Source: Paucidesulfovibrio gracilis DSM 16080
GTDB taxonomy: Bacteria > Desulfobacterota > Desulfovibrionia > Desulfovibrionales > Desulfovibrionaceae
Assembly: GCF_900167125.1 (NCBI RefSeq)
Contig: NZ_FUYC01000002.1
Coordinates: 310,001 to 374,000 of the forward strand
DNA: 64,000 bases
Direction of reading: 5' to 3'
The notes beneath the pieces were generated by a model that ran no database searches, was not told the origin of the DNA, and saw only the letters and a list, made by a program, of their open reading frames with translations. Each line of letters opens with the position of its first letter. Position 1 is the stretch's first letter. Positions 25,608-33,638 of this stretch are shown one piece after another. The translations under genes and the position numbers were made by a program.

Positions 25608-26510
25608 ATGGATTTTAGAAAATTAGAAGCTTTTTGTCGGGTCTATGAAGCGCACAGCTTTTCCAAAGCAGGCGAACTGATGCACCTTTCGCAACCGACC
25701 ATCAGCGCGCACATTGCTGCCTTGGAGGAGTATCTTGGCCTCCCGCTTTTCGACAGGCTGGGGCGAAGCGTGTTGCCCACGCATGCTGGTGATGTGTTGT
25801 ACCGGGAGAGTGGCGGCGTTTTTTCTCTTCTGGAGCGGGCTGAGGCTGAATTAGCTCTGCTGCGCAACGAGGTAGCGGGTGCCTTGGCTATCGGTGGAAG
25901 CACCATTCCGGCCAACTATATTTTACCCGAGCTGGTGGCGCGTTTCTTAGCGAAACACGCGGCTGTTCGCCTGGAGCTGCGTACGGGGGATACGGACCAG
26001 ATTCTGGGACTTGTGCTTGATGGCACGCTTGATATGGCGGTGGTTGGTGACGCTCCTGGGCAGCGTGGGCTTATTGGGGAACCGTTGGTCTCGGATGACC
26101 TGGTTGTTGTCGCTTCCCCCGAGTTTTGCCTCCAGGGCGAAGACGTTCTCCAATGGCCGTGGATTTTGCGGGAGCAAGGTTCGGGAACACTGCGTGCCTT
26201 TGAACGCGCACTGGTACGCAATGGTCTTGACCCATCCTCTCTGTGTTCACGTTGCAGTGTCTACGGGACCGAAGCTGCCGTCCGTATGGCGGTTGCCGGA
26301 GCCGGTGTGACGGTTGTGTCGGCCCGTGCGTGCGCCCAAGAATTGGTCCAGGGCCAGTTGCGGATTGTCCCTACAACGTTGCAACACATGCGACGCCATT
26401 TTTATTTGGTCTGGCACGAGGCAAGGCGGGCGTTTCCGGCGGCCACGGCCATGAAACGCTTCCTGCGCGAGGCAGGCGGTGATGCTTCGGTGCCGGAGCC
26501 ACCCTGTTGA
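25608..26510 (+). CDS. LysR-family transcriptional regulator
   Basis: The protein has 300 residues from the ATG at 25608. An in-frame ATG at 25578 would add ten residues that do not belong to the family. The N-terminal winged helix (MDFRKLEAFCRVYEAHSFSKAG, then LSQPTISAHIAALEEYLG) is canonical, and a periplasmic-binding-like effector domain follows. The sequence recalls the LysR subgroup that NCBI labels selenium-metabolism-associated in sulfate reducers; that assignment is from memory and untested. A possible promoter is TTGTTT at 25570 with TATACT at 25591, though the spacing is short (15). It stands alone between the rplQ terminator and the convergent mqn operon, so its target is not evident. 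Confidence 0.9.
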   Translation: MDFRKLEAFCRVYEAHSFSKAGELMHLSQPTISAHIAALEEYLGLPLFDRLGRSVLPTHAGDVLYRESGGVFSLLERAEAELALLRNEVAGALAIGGSTIPANYILPELVARFLAKHAAVRLELRTGDTDQILGLVLDGTLDMAVVGDAPGQRGLIGEPLVSDDLVVVASPEFCLQGEDVLQWPWILREQGSGTLRAFERALVRNGLDPSSLCSRCSVYGTEAAVRMAVAGAGVTVVSARACAQELVQGQLRIVPTTLQHMRRHFYLVWHEARRAFPAATAMKRFLREAGGDASVPEPPC

Positions 26511-26515
26511 GTGAA

Positions 26516-26568
26516 CGCATGCATGGTTTGTTGCGGCATATCATGCATGCGCATTGCGTCTTTTTTTT
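26516..26568. terminator. Hairpin with T-run between lysR and mqnA
   Basis: CGCATGCATG and CATGCATGCG pair across a 16-base loop, and eight T follow after nine bases. It lies between two convergent genes (lysR + and mqnA -). The T-run serves the + strand; the separation from the stem makes it a less than ideal terminator. Confidence 0.55.
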
Positions 26569-26573
26569 GTTCG

Positions 26574-27419
26574 TCAATTCAGGGAAGCGAAATTGAGGTC
26601 CGGAACCTTTTGGATCTGGCCGGAATGCTCCAGCATGCCGAAGAATCGGTGCAATCCCTGGAGTTCCCGTTCCCGGAGATTATAGGAGAGTCCGTTGAAA
26701 TAGGAGCACATTTCCAGGGTGTCCAAGCTGGAATCCTGGGCTGCCAGTCCACAAAGATCCGAAAGATGCTCCTGCCCCCACTGCTTTGCGGAGAGGAGTT
26801 GCCGCATGGCCCGCTGCAAGGAGACGCGGTGTTCCTGCCAGGCGCTTCGCAGCACGATCCACACACCGAAAATAAACGGAAGCCCGGTCCATTCCAACCA
26901 TTCCTGCCCCAGGTCGTAGACATGGGGATACGCCTGATGGCGGCGTAATTCCAATGCTTCATCTCCGATGGCAAGGATGCCGGGAGGCCGGATGCCTTGG
27001 GAGAGTTGGAGGGTCGCGTCACCCGTCTGAAACCGGGCGTCCACTTTGTATCGTTGGTCCAGAAGGATGCGTAACAGGGCGGCCGAGGTGTGCGTCTGTG
27101 CGCTGACCAGCACCTTTTGCCCATCAAGGGTTGTGACCGGCTCACGCGTGAGCAGCAGCACGCTCTGCACCGGGCCATGGCAGCCGATGGCCAGGTCCGG
27201 CACCAGAAGGTAGCGTTCCGGCCTACGGGCATATTCAATGCTGGAATTGGCGGAAAGGTGCAGTTCGCCCTGGCGCATCATCTCATTGAGTTCTGCCGGG
27301 ACACCGGAAACGATTTCCAGGTCGTGTTTTACCATGCCCTGTTCCAGGGGGTGGTAGATGGGCAACACGTTGCGATACCCGATTTTGCCAAGTCGGAGCA
27401 GGGAGCGGGCAGCGCTCAT
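26574..27419 (-). CDS. mqnA: Chorismate dehydratase (futalosine pathway)
   Basis: MqnA converts chorismate to 3-[(1-carboxyvinyl)oxy]benzoate, the first committed step of futalosine-dependent menaquinone synthesis. It has 281 residues and a periplasmic-binding-like fold. It opens with LGKIGYRNVLPIYHPLE and has the family stretches LSANSSIEYAR and DLAIGCHGPVQSVLLLT. The start overlaps the mqnC stop (ATGA), so translation is coupled. It is the last gene of the minus-strand operon tetR-mqnE-mqnC-mqnA. The identity rests on sequence pattern and on its neighbours, and is strong on both counts. Confidence 0.93.
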   Translation of the reverse strand: MSAARSLLRLGKIGYRNVLPIYHPLEQGMVKHDLEIVSGVPAELNEMMRQGELHLSANSSIEYARRPERYLLVPDLAIGCHGPVQSVLLLTREPVTTLDGQKVLVSAQTHTSAALLRILLDQRYKVDARFQTGDATLQLSQGIRPPGILAIGDEALELRRHQAYPHVYDLGQEWLEWTGLPFIFGVWIVLRSAWQEHRVSLQRAMRQLLSAKQWGQEHLSDLCGLAAQDSSLDTLEMCSYFNGLSYNLRERELQGLHRFFGMLEHSGQIQKVPDLNFASLN

Positions 27420-28480
27420 GCGGGTTGCTCCACAGGTTGGTAGACCATGTTTCGTTGCACAGGGCGGAATCCGGCCCGTTTAATGAGCCGGTTGATTTCC
27501 TGCCGAGTAAGCCGGAAAGACACGCCTGCGGCTTTGACCACGTTTTCTTCGATCATGAGTGACCCAAAGTCGTTTCCACCGAAATACAGGGCAAGCTGGG
27601 CGATTTTTGGCCCCATGGTGACCCAGGAGACCTGGAGGTTCTCCACATTGTCCAACACGATGCGGGACAGAGCCAGCAAGCGCAGGTATTCTGGAGCCGT
27701 AGCCGGACGTGCGGCAATGTTCGTGTTTTCGGGTTGGAACGTCCAGGGGATAAAGGCGGTGAATCCTCGGGTCCGGTCCTGCAGGTCGCGAATGGCCAAG
27801 AGGTGGTCGATACGGTCCTCCACGGACTCCTCATGCCCGAACATCATGGTTGCCGTGGTCCGGAGTCCTTGATTGTGCGCCTCCTCCATGACGGCCAGCC
27901 ATTCATCGGCAGTGCATTTGTTGGGGGAGACCTGTTCCCGCACCGAGTTGACCAGGATTTCCGCTCCGCCACCGGGAATGGAGTGGAGTCCGGCACGACG
28001 GAGCCGTTCAATGATCGTGGCAACGTTCATGTTGTATAGTTTGGAAAAGTAGAATATTTCCGGCGGGGAAAAGGCATGCACATGAATGGACGGATAGTTT
28101 GATCCAATGAATTGGAGCAGCTCCTCATAAAAGGAAAAGGGCAGCTCGGGATGGTGGCCACCCTGCATCAGAATTTGCGTTCCGCCCAATGCCAGGGTTT
28201 CTTCTATTTTTTCTGCAAGTTCGTCATGTTCAATAACATAGCCGCCCGCTTGTCCCGGGGCTTTGAAAAATGCGCAAAAGCGGCAGCCGCAGGAACAAAT
28301 GTTGGAATAGTTGATGTTTCTGTCGGCCACATACGTGACCACCGGTTCGGGGTGCTTGGCCAGCCGAATGTCATGGGCCAGTTCTCCCAGGTCGTGCAAG
28401 TCGGCATGGCGATAGAGGTGCAGCGCTTGATCCCGGTCAAGCCGTTTACCCTCGCGGATGGTGTTCAAAAGTGTCTGCAT
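27416..28480 (-). CDS. mqnC: Cyclic dehypoxanthinyl futalosine synthase (radical SAM)
   Basis: MqnC cyclises dehypoxanthine futalosine in menaquinone synthesis, using a 4Fe-4S cluster and S-adenosylmethionine. It has 354 residues. The cluster motif CxxxCxxC is Cys62, Cys66 and Cys69 in NYSNICSCGCRFCAFFK. Conserved stretches QGGHHPELPF, GGGAEILV and WTFQPENT match the MqnC family rather than MqnE. It lies 14 bases after mqnE and overlaps mqnA by four bases. Confidence 0.94.
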   Translation of the reverse strand: MQTLLNTIREGKRLDRDQALHLYRHADLHDLGELAHDIRLAKHPEPVVTYVADRNINYSNICSCGCRFCAFFKAPGQAGGYVIEHDELAEKIEETLALGGTQILMQGGHHPELPFSFYEELLQFIGSNYPSIHVHAFSPPEIFYFSKLYNMNVATIIERLRRAGLHSIPGGGAEILVNSVREQVSPNKCTADEWLAVMEEAHNQGLRTTATMMFGHEESVEDRIDHLLAIRDLQDRTRGFTAFIPWTFQPENTNIAARPATAPEYLRLLALSRIVLDNVENLQVSWVTMGPKIAQLALYFGGNDFGSLMIEENVVKAAGVSFRLTRQEINRLIKRAGFRPVQRNMVYQPVEQPA

Positions 28481-28494
28481 GATGTGGCTCCCGG

Positions 28495-29598
28495 TTAGTC
28501 GCGTGGGGCTACGGGGTTGAAAAAGGAGTCGCGTTCGAGCGGCGAAAGGCCACAGCCGCGCAACATGGCGTTCAATTCGGACCGGGTCAGCCCCTGTTGG
28601 GAGGTGGCACCGGCTTCGTGACCTATCTTTTCTTCCACCACGGTTCCGTCGAAGTCGTCCGCTCCCCAGAACAACGCGGTTTGCGCCTGCTTCACCGTAA
28701 GCATTACCCAGTAGGCCTTGATGTGGGGGATGTTGTCCAGCATCAGCCTGCTGACGGCAATGGTTCGCAATTCATCCAGCCCGGTGAGCGGTTGAGGCAC
28801 ATGGAGTTTGCTGTTTTCGGTGAGGAAGGGCAGTGGGATGAAACAGACGAATCCGCCGGTGCGGTCCTGAAGTTGTCGGAGTTGATCAAGATGGTCCAGC
28901 CGGTGAGCAATGGACTCGATGTGGCCGAAGAGCATGGTGCAATTGGTCTTGATGCCCAGGTCGTGCGCTTCTCCGTGAATGCGCAGCCATTCTTCCGCAT
29001 CACTTTTGCGCGGGCAGATTTGTTCCCGGATCTCGGGTGCGAAGATTTCCGCTCCGCCGCCAGGGAGCATGTTCAACCCGACCCCCTTGAGTCGGGCCAG
29101 AGTCTCGCGAGTGGAAATACCTTCCAGTTTGGCGAAGTGCGCTATTTCCACGGCCGTGAAGCACTTGAGCACGGCTTCGGGCCACCGTGCCTGCAGTGCC
29201 GCCAGGAGCGATTCGAAATATGTCAGGGACAGGGTCGGATGGCATCCGCCAACCACATGGATTTCCCTGGGAGCGGAAGGCGCGGCGTCCAGCTTGTCGA
29301 GTACATCCTGAATGCTCAAGCGGAATGCGCCCTGTTGCCCTTCGGTTTCCCGTTGATAAGCGCAAAAAGTACAGCCGTTAACACACACATTGGTGTGGTT
29401 CACATGGCGGTTGGCCACGTAAAAGGCCGTGTCCCCATGCATGCGGGTGCGGACGTGATGCGCCAGCTTGCCCACGGCCAAAGGGTCGGGGCAGGCGAAT
29501 AGCATTTCTCCGTCTTCCCGGCTCAGCCGTTCTCCGGCCATGACTTTGTCGCGGATGGTCGCGAGGCCCAGATTTTGAAATCGTTTACAGTCAGGCAT
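28495..29598 (-). CDS. mqnE: Aminofutalosine synthase (radical SAM)
   Basis: MqnE joins the MqnA product with S-adenosylmethionine to give 6-amino-6-deoxyfutalosine. I take the ATG at 29598 (MPDCKRFQNLGLATIRDKV, 367 residues). An upstream in-frame ATG at 29670 would run deep into the regulator gene. The cluster cysteines are Cys72, Cys76 and Cys79 (HTNVCVNGCTFCAY). Other family stretches are GGCHPTLSLTYF and LPGGGAEIFA. It overlaps the end of the tetR gene by 8 bases, so regulator and enzyme are translated from one mRNA. The hydrolase MqnB is not in the window. Confidence 0.93.
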   Translation of the reverse strand: MPDCKRFQNLGLATIRDKVMAGERLSREDGEMLFACPDPLAVGKLAHHVRTRMHGDTAFYVANRHVNHTNVCVNGCTFCAYQRETEGQQGAFRLSIQDVLDKLDAAPSAPREIHVVGGCHPTLSLTYFESLLAALQARWPEAVLKCFTAVEIAHFAKLEGISTRETLARLKGVGLNMLPGGGAEIFAPEIREQICPRKSDAEEWLRIHGEAHDLGIKTNCTMLFGHIESIAHRLDHLDQLRQLQDRTGGFVCFIPLPFLTENSKLHVPQPLTGLDELRTIAVSRLMLDNIPHIKAYWVMLTVKQAQTALFWGADDFDGTVVEEKIGHEAGATSQQGLTRSELNAMLRGCGLSPLERDSFFNPVAPRD

Positions 29599-30238
29599 TG
29601 GTGTCTCCAGTGTGGGCCGCGAGTGCACGGCGGATGAAATCCATGAGTTGATCCATGCGCTGTTGTGCATTCTGGTCGGGAATATCGTACAGCGTCGGAT
29701 GCATTTCGGGTACGGTCAGGGATTGCAGGAGGCGGTCAAAAAGACCGTCAATGAGGAAGATGGCCATGTCCAGATCCAGGTCCGCCCGCAATTCGCCCTT
29801 GGCAACGCCGTCTTCCAGCAGGGGGCGCAGAAATTTGGCGGAATAGCCGCGAACCTGGCGAAGAAACGGTTCGCGAAAGGGAATATTTTCCTGAAAGAGC
29901 ACTTTCAGGTAGATTCGATACAATCGGGGGTGGGCGCGAACAAAATCCAGTCCGGCCGCAAGACTGAGGCGAAGCCGGTCAAAGGTATCCCCTTCGGCAC
30001 TTCGTGCGGTCTTAAGCGGGCCTTTGAGCATGTTGACGGCGTGTTCAAACACCTGCTGAAACAAGCCTTCCTTGGAGCCGAAGTATTTAAAGAGAGAGCC
30101 TTTGGCGATGCCGAGCCTGCCGACCATACGGTTTACGCTGGCTTGGTGGAAGCCGTGATTGGCGAATTCATCCACGGCGGCATCCAGGATGCGGTCCTGC
30201 TTATCGGGAGCGAGATTGTCGAAGGTTTTGCTGCGCAT
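29591..30238 (-). CDS. TetR-family repressor, first gene of the mqnECA operon
   Basis: The protein has 215 residues. The N-terminal helix-turn-helix is clear (ILDAAVDEFANHGFHQASVNRMV, then IAKGSLFKYFGSKEGLFQQVFEHA). The rest is the usual all-helical ligand domain with no recognisable effector. The first in-frame ATG at 30238 follows a GGAAAGG site. It overlaps mqnE by 8 bases and diverges from mqnD across a 90-base gap holding a perfect inverted repeat. I infer that it controls its own operon and mqnD, setting menaquinone synthesis in response to an unknown signal. Confidence 0.92.
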   Translation of the reverse strand: MRSKTFDNLAPDKQDRILDAAVDEFANHGFHQASVNRMVGRLGIAKGSLFKYFGSKEGLFQQVFEHAVNMLKGPLKTARSAEGDTFDRLRLSLAAGLDFVRAHPRLYRIYLKVLFQENIPFREPFLRQVRGYSAKFLRPLLEDGVAKGELRADLDLDMAIFLIDGLFDRLLQSLTVPEMHPTLYDIPDQNAQQRMDQLMDFIRRALAAHTGDTNA

Positions 30239-30269
30239 GCGCTTGCCTTTCCCTGAAGCGTTTTTTAGA

Positions 30270-30285
30270 GTGACCAGGTGGTCAC
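30270..30285. promoter_or_regulatory. Perfect 16-base inverted repeat, likely TetR operator
   Basis: GTGACCAGGTGGTCAC has two perfect 7-base arms around GG. It lies in the 90 bases between the divergent tetR-mqnECA operon and mqnD, 31 bases from the tetR start and 43 from mqnD. Length, symmetry and position all suit a TetR dimer site acting on both promoters. Confidence 0.6.
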
Positions 30286-30328
30286 CTTAGGAGCGGCCGG
30301 ATTTCTTGTCAACGAAAAGGACGTATTC

Positions 30329-31177
30329 ATGCAACGCAGGCTTGATTTTGGTATTTCTCCCTGCCCCAATGACACATTTATCTTCGGCGGATTGGCTTTG
30401 GAGCGGGTTCCGTGTGCCGCCGGAGAGCCGGTTTTCCACCTGGCCGACGTGGAAGAGTTGAACCGGTGGGCTGCGACTGGTGAGCCTGCGGTGTGCAAGG
30501 TTTCCGTGGCAGCGGCCGCGGATTTGCTGGACCGGTACGTTATTTTACGGGCCGGAGGGGCGTTGGGCTGGGGTGTTGGGCCGCTCTTGGTGGCGTCCAA
30601 GCCGGCGCAGGCTTCACTGAACAAGCTGTGCGGCTCCGTGGCCGTGCCGGGGATGCGGACAACGGCTACCTTGCTGTTTTGCATGCTTGCACGGGAAAAA
30701 GCGCTGGATGTGACGCTGCAGGAGATGATTTATCATCAGGTCATGCCCGTGGTGGCCTCGGGGGAATGCTCGGCCGGACTCGTTATTCACGAAGGCCGGT
30801 TCGTACTACAGCAGCACGGATTGGTGGCCCTTCAGGATATGGGGGAATGGTGGGAGCAGCGCACCGGGCTGCCACTGCCGCTGGGTTGTATCGTGGCCCG
30901 GCGTGACTTGGGGAACGAGCGGCTGCATGCACTGAACACGGCCATTCAGCGCAGTCTCGCCTATGCCGATGGGGCGGAAGATGTTTGGTCGTATATCCGC
31001 GAACATGCACAGGAAATGGACGAAAGCGTGATCAAGCAGCACGTCCGGACGTTTGTGACGGATTATTCGCGGGACTTGGGCACTGAGGGCGAAGAGGCTT
31101 TGGGGACGCTGCTGCGGGAAGCCGTCCGTCTTCGCGGATGTTCCCTGCACACGCTTCCGTGGATATTACCTGCGTAG
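30329..31177 (+). CDS. mqnD: 1,4-dihydroxy-6-naphthoate synthase (futalosine pathway)
   Basis: MqnD converts cyclic dehypoxanthinyl futalosine to 1,4-dihydroxy-6-naphthoate. I take the ATG at 30329 (MQRRLDFGISPCPNDTFIF, 282 residues) after an AAAAGGA site; upstream in-frame codons give an unrelated N-terminus and overlap the operator. The opening FGISPCPNDTFIFGGLA and the SAGLVIHEGRF stretch are family hallmarks. It is divergent from tetR-mqnECA, so four mqn genes are at this locus. The end nearly touches the convergent eamA gene. Confidence 0.94.
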   Translation: MQRRLDFGISPCPNDTFIFGGLALERVPCAAGEPVFHLADVEELNRWAATGEPAVCKVSVAAAADLLDRYVILRAGGALGWGVGPLLVASKPAQASLNKLCGSVAVPGMRTTATLLFCMLAREKALDVTLQEMIYHQVMPVVASGECSAGLVIHEGRFVLQQHGLVALQDMGEWWEQRTGLPLPLGCIVARRDLGNERLHALNTAIQRSLAYADGAEDVWSYIREHAQEMDESVIKQHVRTFVTDYSRDLGTEGEEALGTLLREAVRLRGCSLHTLPWILPA

Positions 31178-31190
31178 CATGAGGTGCTAC
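31174..31190. terminator. Small hairpin spanning the mqnD and eamA stops
   Basis: GTAGCA and TGCTAC form a perfect 6-base stem with a TGAGG loop, spanning the stop codons of the convergent mqnD and eamA genes. No T-run follows on either strand, so it is at most a weak or bidirectional pause site. Confidence 0.3.
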
Positions 31191-32101
31191 GGGGCTTCCA
31201 CCGTAAGCTCGGTGCGTATTTTTTTGCCCTTCCCTTGACTGAGAACCACGCCGCAAAGCACCAGCACCGAAGCCAGATATTGATCTGTGGTCAAGGTTTC
31301 CCCAAGGATCAGCCAGGCCATGAACAGGGTCAGCACGGGAATGGTGTTGGTGAAGGCCGATGCCTGGTGTGCCGGGATTTTACTGGCACCGTAGTTATAG
31401 AGTCCGTATGCCCCCAGGGTGATGAATGCGCCGAGGTACACAATGGCCAGTACGCCTTCCAGGGAAAAGCTGGCAGGTGGTGCCGTGCTGGGCAGAAAGA
31501 GCAGCGGGAAGTAGAATACAGTGGCCAAAACCGCCTGCACCGCCGTAAGGAACAAGGGCGGGTAGCGAACGCACATGCGTTTAAGCATGATCATGTAGAT
31601 GGCGGCGCAAACCATGGCCAGGAATTCCAATGTGTTGCCTAAGACAGGGTCGGGCGCGGAGACATCGGCTTCCGCCCCGGCCGAGAGCCATACCGTTCCC
31701 AGCACGGCGAGAACAAAGCCAGCCAGAGTGCGTCTGGTGATGTGTTCCTTGAGCACGAAATGGGCGCCTACGGCCACGATCAACGGCAGCAGGGATACGA
31801 TCATGCCCGCCTGGGAAGCATGGGTGTATTGCAGGGCCAGTGCTTCGAAAATGAAGTAGAGGCAGGGTTCGCACAGGGCCATGAAGACCAGCGGCTTCCA
31901 GTCGCCTTTTTGGTATTTGATGGAGCGGAAGTTTTTCCACAATGCCAAAAAGCAGATCGTGGCCACGAGCATACGGCCAAAAATCACGACCATTGGATCA
32001 TAGTGACGAAACGCCACCTTGAGCGCGATAAAGGAGCTGGCCCAGAGCACCGAGGCGATGAGCAGGGCCGACACGGACAGCGTCCGCGAAGAGAGGTGCA
32101 T
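31187..32101 (-). CDS. EamA/DMT-family transporter
   Basis: This is a 304-residue integral membrane protein with about ten hydrophobic segments in two EamA repeats (ASVLWASSFIALKVAF in the first; GAFITLGAYGLYNYGASKI in the second). Such drug/metabolite transporters often export amino acids or metabolites. It begins 4 bases after the stop of an Lrp/AsnC regulator and is surely co-transcribed with it, which favours amino-acid export. The substrate cannot be read from the sequence. Confidence 0.9.
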   Translation of the reverse strand: MHLSSRTLSVSALLIASVLWASSFIALKVAFRHYDPMVVIFGRMLVATICFLALWKNFRSIKYQKGDWKPLVFMALCEPCLYFIFEALALQYTHASQAGMIVSLLPLIVAVGAHFVLKEHITRRTLAGFVLAVLGTVWLSAGAEADVSAPDPVLGNTLEFLAMVCAAIYMIMLKRMCVRYPPLFLTAVQAVLATVFYFPLLFLPSTAPPASFSLEGVLAIVYLGAFITLGAYGLYNYGASKIPAHQASAFTNTIPVLTLFMAWLILGETLTTDQYLASVLVLCGVVLSQGKGKKIRTELTVEAP

Positions 32102-32105
32102 GGTG

Positions 32106-32597
32106 CTACTCCTGAGCGGCGTCGGCAGGCAGGGTCGGTATCTGGTTGACGTACAGCGGGGGATTGATCTGCTGTTTGCCGGAGCGGAGCACGATGATGG
32201 TCTGGGTGGCGCGTACTGGTGGAATATCGTTGATATTCGTCAGGACGTGTTCCAGGCTGGCCGTGTCCGGGCAGCGGAGCTTGAGCAGGAAACAGGCTTC
32301 CCCCACGGTATAGTGGACTTCCACCACTTCCGGGATGCGGGCAAACGCGGCGGCCGCCTCTTCGGAACGGCGCATTTCCTGGAGAAACACCTGCGCAAAG
32401 GCGAGAACCTGCATGTGCAGGGCGTCCGGATCCAGCTCCACAGTGAATCGGCGGATTATCCCCCGTTTTTCCAGACGCTTGATGCGTCCGTGGACAGCTG
32501 CTGCGGAAAGGCCCACGGCTTCGCCGATGGCGGCGTTGGTGGCGCGGGTGTCCTTTTGAAGGATGTTCAGAATTCTTTTATCAAGATCGTCCAGCAT
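32106..32597 (-). CDS. Lrp/AsnC-family transcriptional regulator
   Basis: The protein has 163 residues. The N-terminal helix-turn-helix (LDDLDKRILNILQKDTRATN, then GLSAAAVHGRIKRLEKRGIIRRF) is followed by the RAM effector domain (HMQVLAFAQVFLQEM, then VVEVHYTVGEACFLLKL). It is a true Lrp-type regulator, unlike the AsnC-like siroheme decarboxylase subunit at 35 kb. The ATG follows a GGAGGAG site. It precedes the EamA transporter by 4 bases and probably controls it. Confidence 0.92.
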   Translation of the reverse strand: MLDDLDKRILNILQKDTRATNAAIGEAVGLSAAAVHGRIKRLEKRGIIRRFTVELDPDALHMQVLAFAQVFLQEMRRSEEAAAAFARIPEVVEVHYTVGEACFLLKLRCPDTASLEHVLTNINDIPPVRATQTIIVLRSGKQQINPPLYVNQIPTLPADAAQE

Positions 32598-32661
32598 TCA
32601 TTGCTCCTCCGGTACGGCAGGAGATAAATCAGTTTGACCCGGAAGGCAATGATGCTCAATC

Positions 32662-32686
32662 AAAAAAAAGCGGCCTTTCGGCCGCT
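32662..32686 (-). terminator. Intrinsic terminator after the zinc-ribbon gene
   Basis: Read on the minus strand, AGCGGCC pairs with GGCCGCT around a GAAA loop and is followed by eight T. It lies 24 bases beyond the stop of the small zinc-ribbon gene and ahead of lrp, so it separates the two transcripts. Confidence 0.88.
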
Positions 32687-32709
32687 CGGGTAGGTCGTTG
32701 GAGGCCTGG

Positions 32710-32973
32710 TTAAAAACACATGGCCACAAGGTTGAAGGGTTTATACCCATTGTCCGGGTTAAGGGCGTAACGGCACCCCAGGGTGCAGTCGTCACGCTTG
32801 TTGACAATGTCCTTGTCCGAGTCTTTGTAATGGGGGCACTCGTTGTTGTAGCAGACGAGAACCACCCCCCAACCGCTGTCCGGCGGTGCCAGCCAGGCTT
32901 CCATGGGTTTGCCGCAATGGGGGCAATCGTGGTCCTCGAGTTCGGTTTCGATTCCCGCGTATTTGAAGATCAT
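32710..32973 (-). CDS. Small cysteine-rich zinc-ribbon protein
   Basis: This is an 87-residue protein from the ATG at 32973 (MIFKYAGIETELEDHD) after a strong AAGGAG site. The same frame stays open far upstream, but those residues overlap darP and are a shadow. It has seven cysteines: Cys17-Cys20, Cys41-Cys46, Cys63-Cys67 and Cys86. This suggests one or two zinc or iron sites. The composition is acidic and soluble, with no signal peptide. I do not recognise a named family. It has its own terminator and lies downstream of darP, possibly as a separate unit. Confidence 0.8.
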   Translation of the reverse strand: MIFKYAGIETELEDHDCPHCGKPMEAWLAPPDSGWGVVLVCYNNECPHYKDSDKDIVNKRDDCTLGCRYALNPDNGYKPFNLVAMCF

Positions 32974-33070
32974 TCCACTCTCCTTGTTGTTGTGAGCTGT
33001 TATTGCAAAGCTAAGGTCTCGAGGCGAAACGTCAACCCATGAGCGCGGAATGGTGCCGTTTGGGCCGTGA

Positions 33071-33568
33071 TCAATCTTGGTTTTGCATGGTCTCGCGCAG
33101 GGCGCGAAACAGGGCGCGGCTGTTTTTGGGCGGTTTGCCCTTGGCAAGCTCCAGGCGTGCGTTGCGAACCAGTTGGCGCAGATGTTGCCGATCAGCTTGG
33201 GGATGGGCATCGAAAAAAGCATCCAATGGGGCGTCTTCGCCTTGCAGCAGTTTCTCCCGCAGTCGTTCCACCTCATGAAATGCGCTGTCCGCTTCAGCCT
33301 TGGCCTGGCCACGGCTGCTCAGAAAATCGCGGATCGGTTCCGGATCAATTCCGCGCATGAGTTTGCCCACGAATTGGGCTTGCCGCCGTTTGGCCTCATG
33401 TTTTGAAAGCGTCCGCAGCTCGTCCAGGGCAGTGAGTAGGTCGACCGGAAGATCCAAAGGGCGCAATTCTTCACGCGTCAGGGCGGCCAGCTGTTCGCCC
33501 ATGGCTTGCAGTTCCTTGGAGTCCCGTTTTTTTTGGGATCGACTTTTGGAAAAGAGGGTATCGTCCAT
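33071..33568 (-). CDS. darP: Ribosome-associated protein DarP/YjgA (DUF615)
   Basis: The protein has 165 residues from the ATG at 33568 (MDDTLFSKSRSQKKRDSKELQ). The longer upstream frame lacks family character. The basic N-terminal KSRSQKKRDSKELQAMGEQLAAL and the segment LRTLSKHEAKRRQAQFVGKLMR are the DUF615 signatures. YjgA/DarP associates with late 50S assembly intermediates in E. coli; the same role here is inferred from family membership. Confidence 0.88.
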   Translation of the reverse strand: MDDTLFSKSRSQKKRDSKELQAMGEQLAALTREELRPLDLPVDLLTALDELRTLSKHEAKRRQAQFVGKLMRGIDPEPIRDFLSSRGQAKAEADSAFHEVERLREKLLQGEDAPLDAFFDAHPQADRQHLRQLVRNARLELAKGKPPKNSRALFRALRETMQNQD

Positions 33569-33638
33569 AGCCGCATGTCTAGCCGAGGAGGGCGGGTCTG
33601 TCCAGCTTGGAAAACGGGGAACATATCGGGGCGTGCGC

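Noticed and set aside
32335-33312. Upstream extension of the zinc-ribbon frame to 200 codons
   Set aside because: The extra residues lie antisense-free but out of frame within darP coding sequence; a perfect ribosome site marks the start at 32973.
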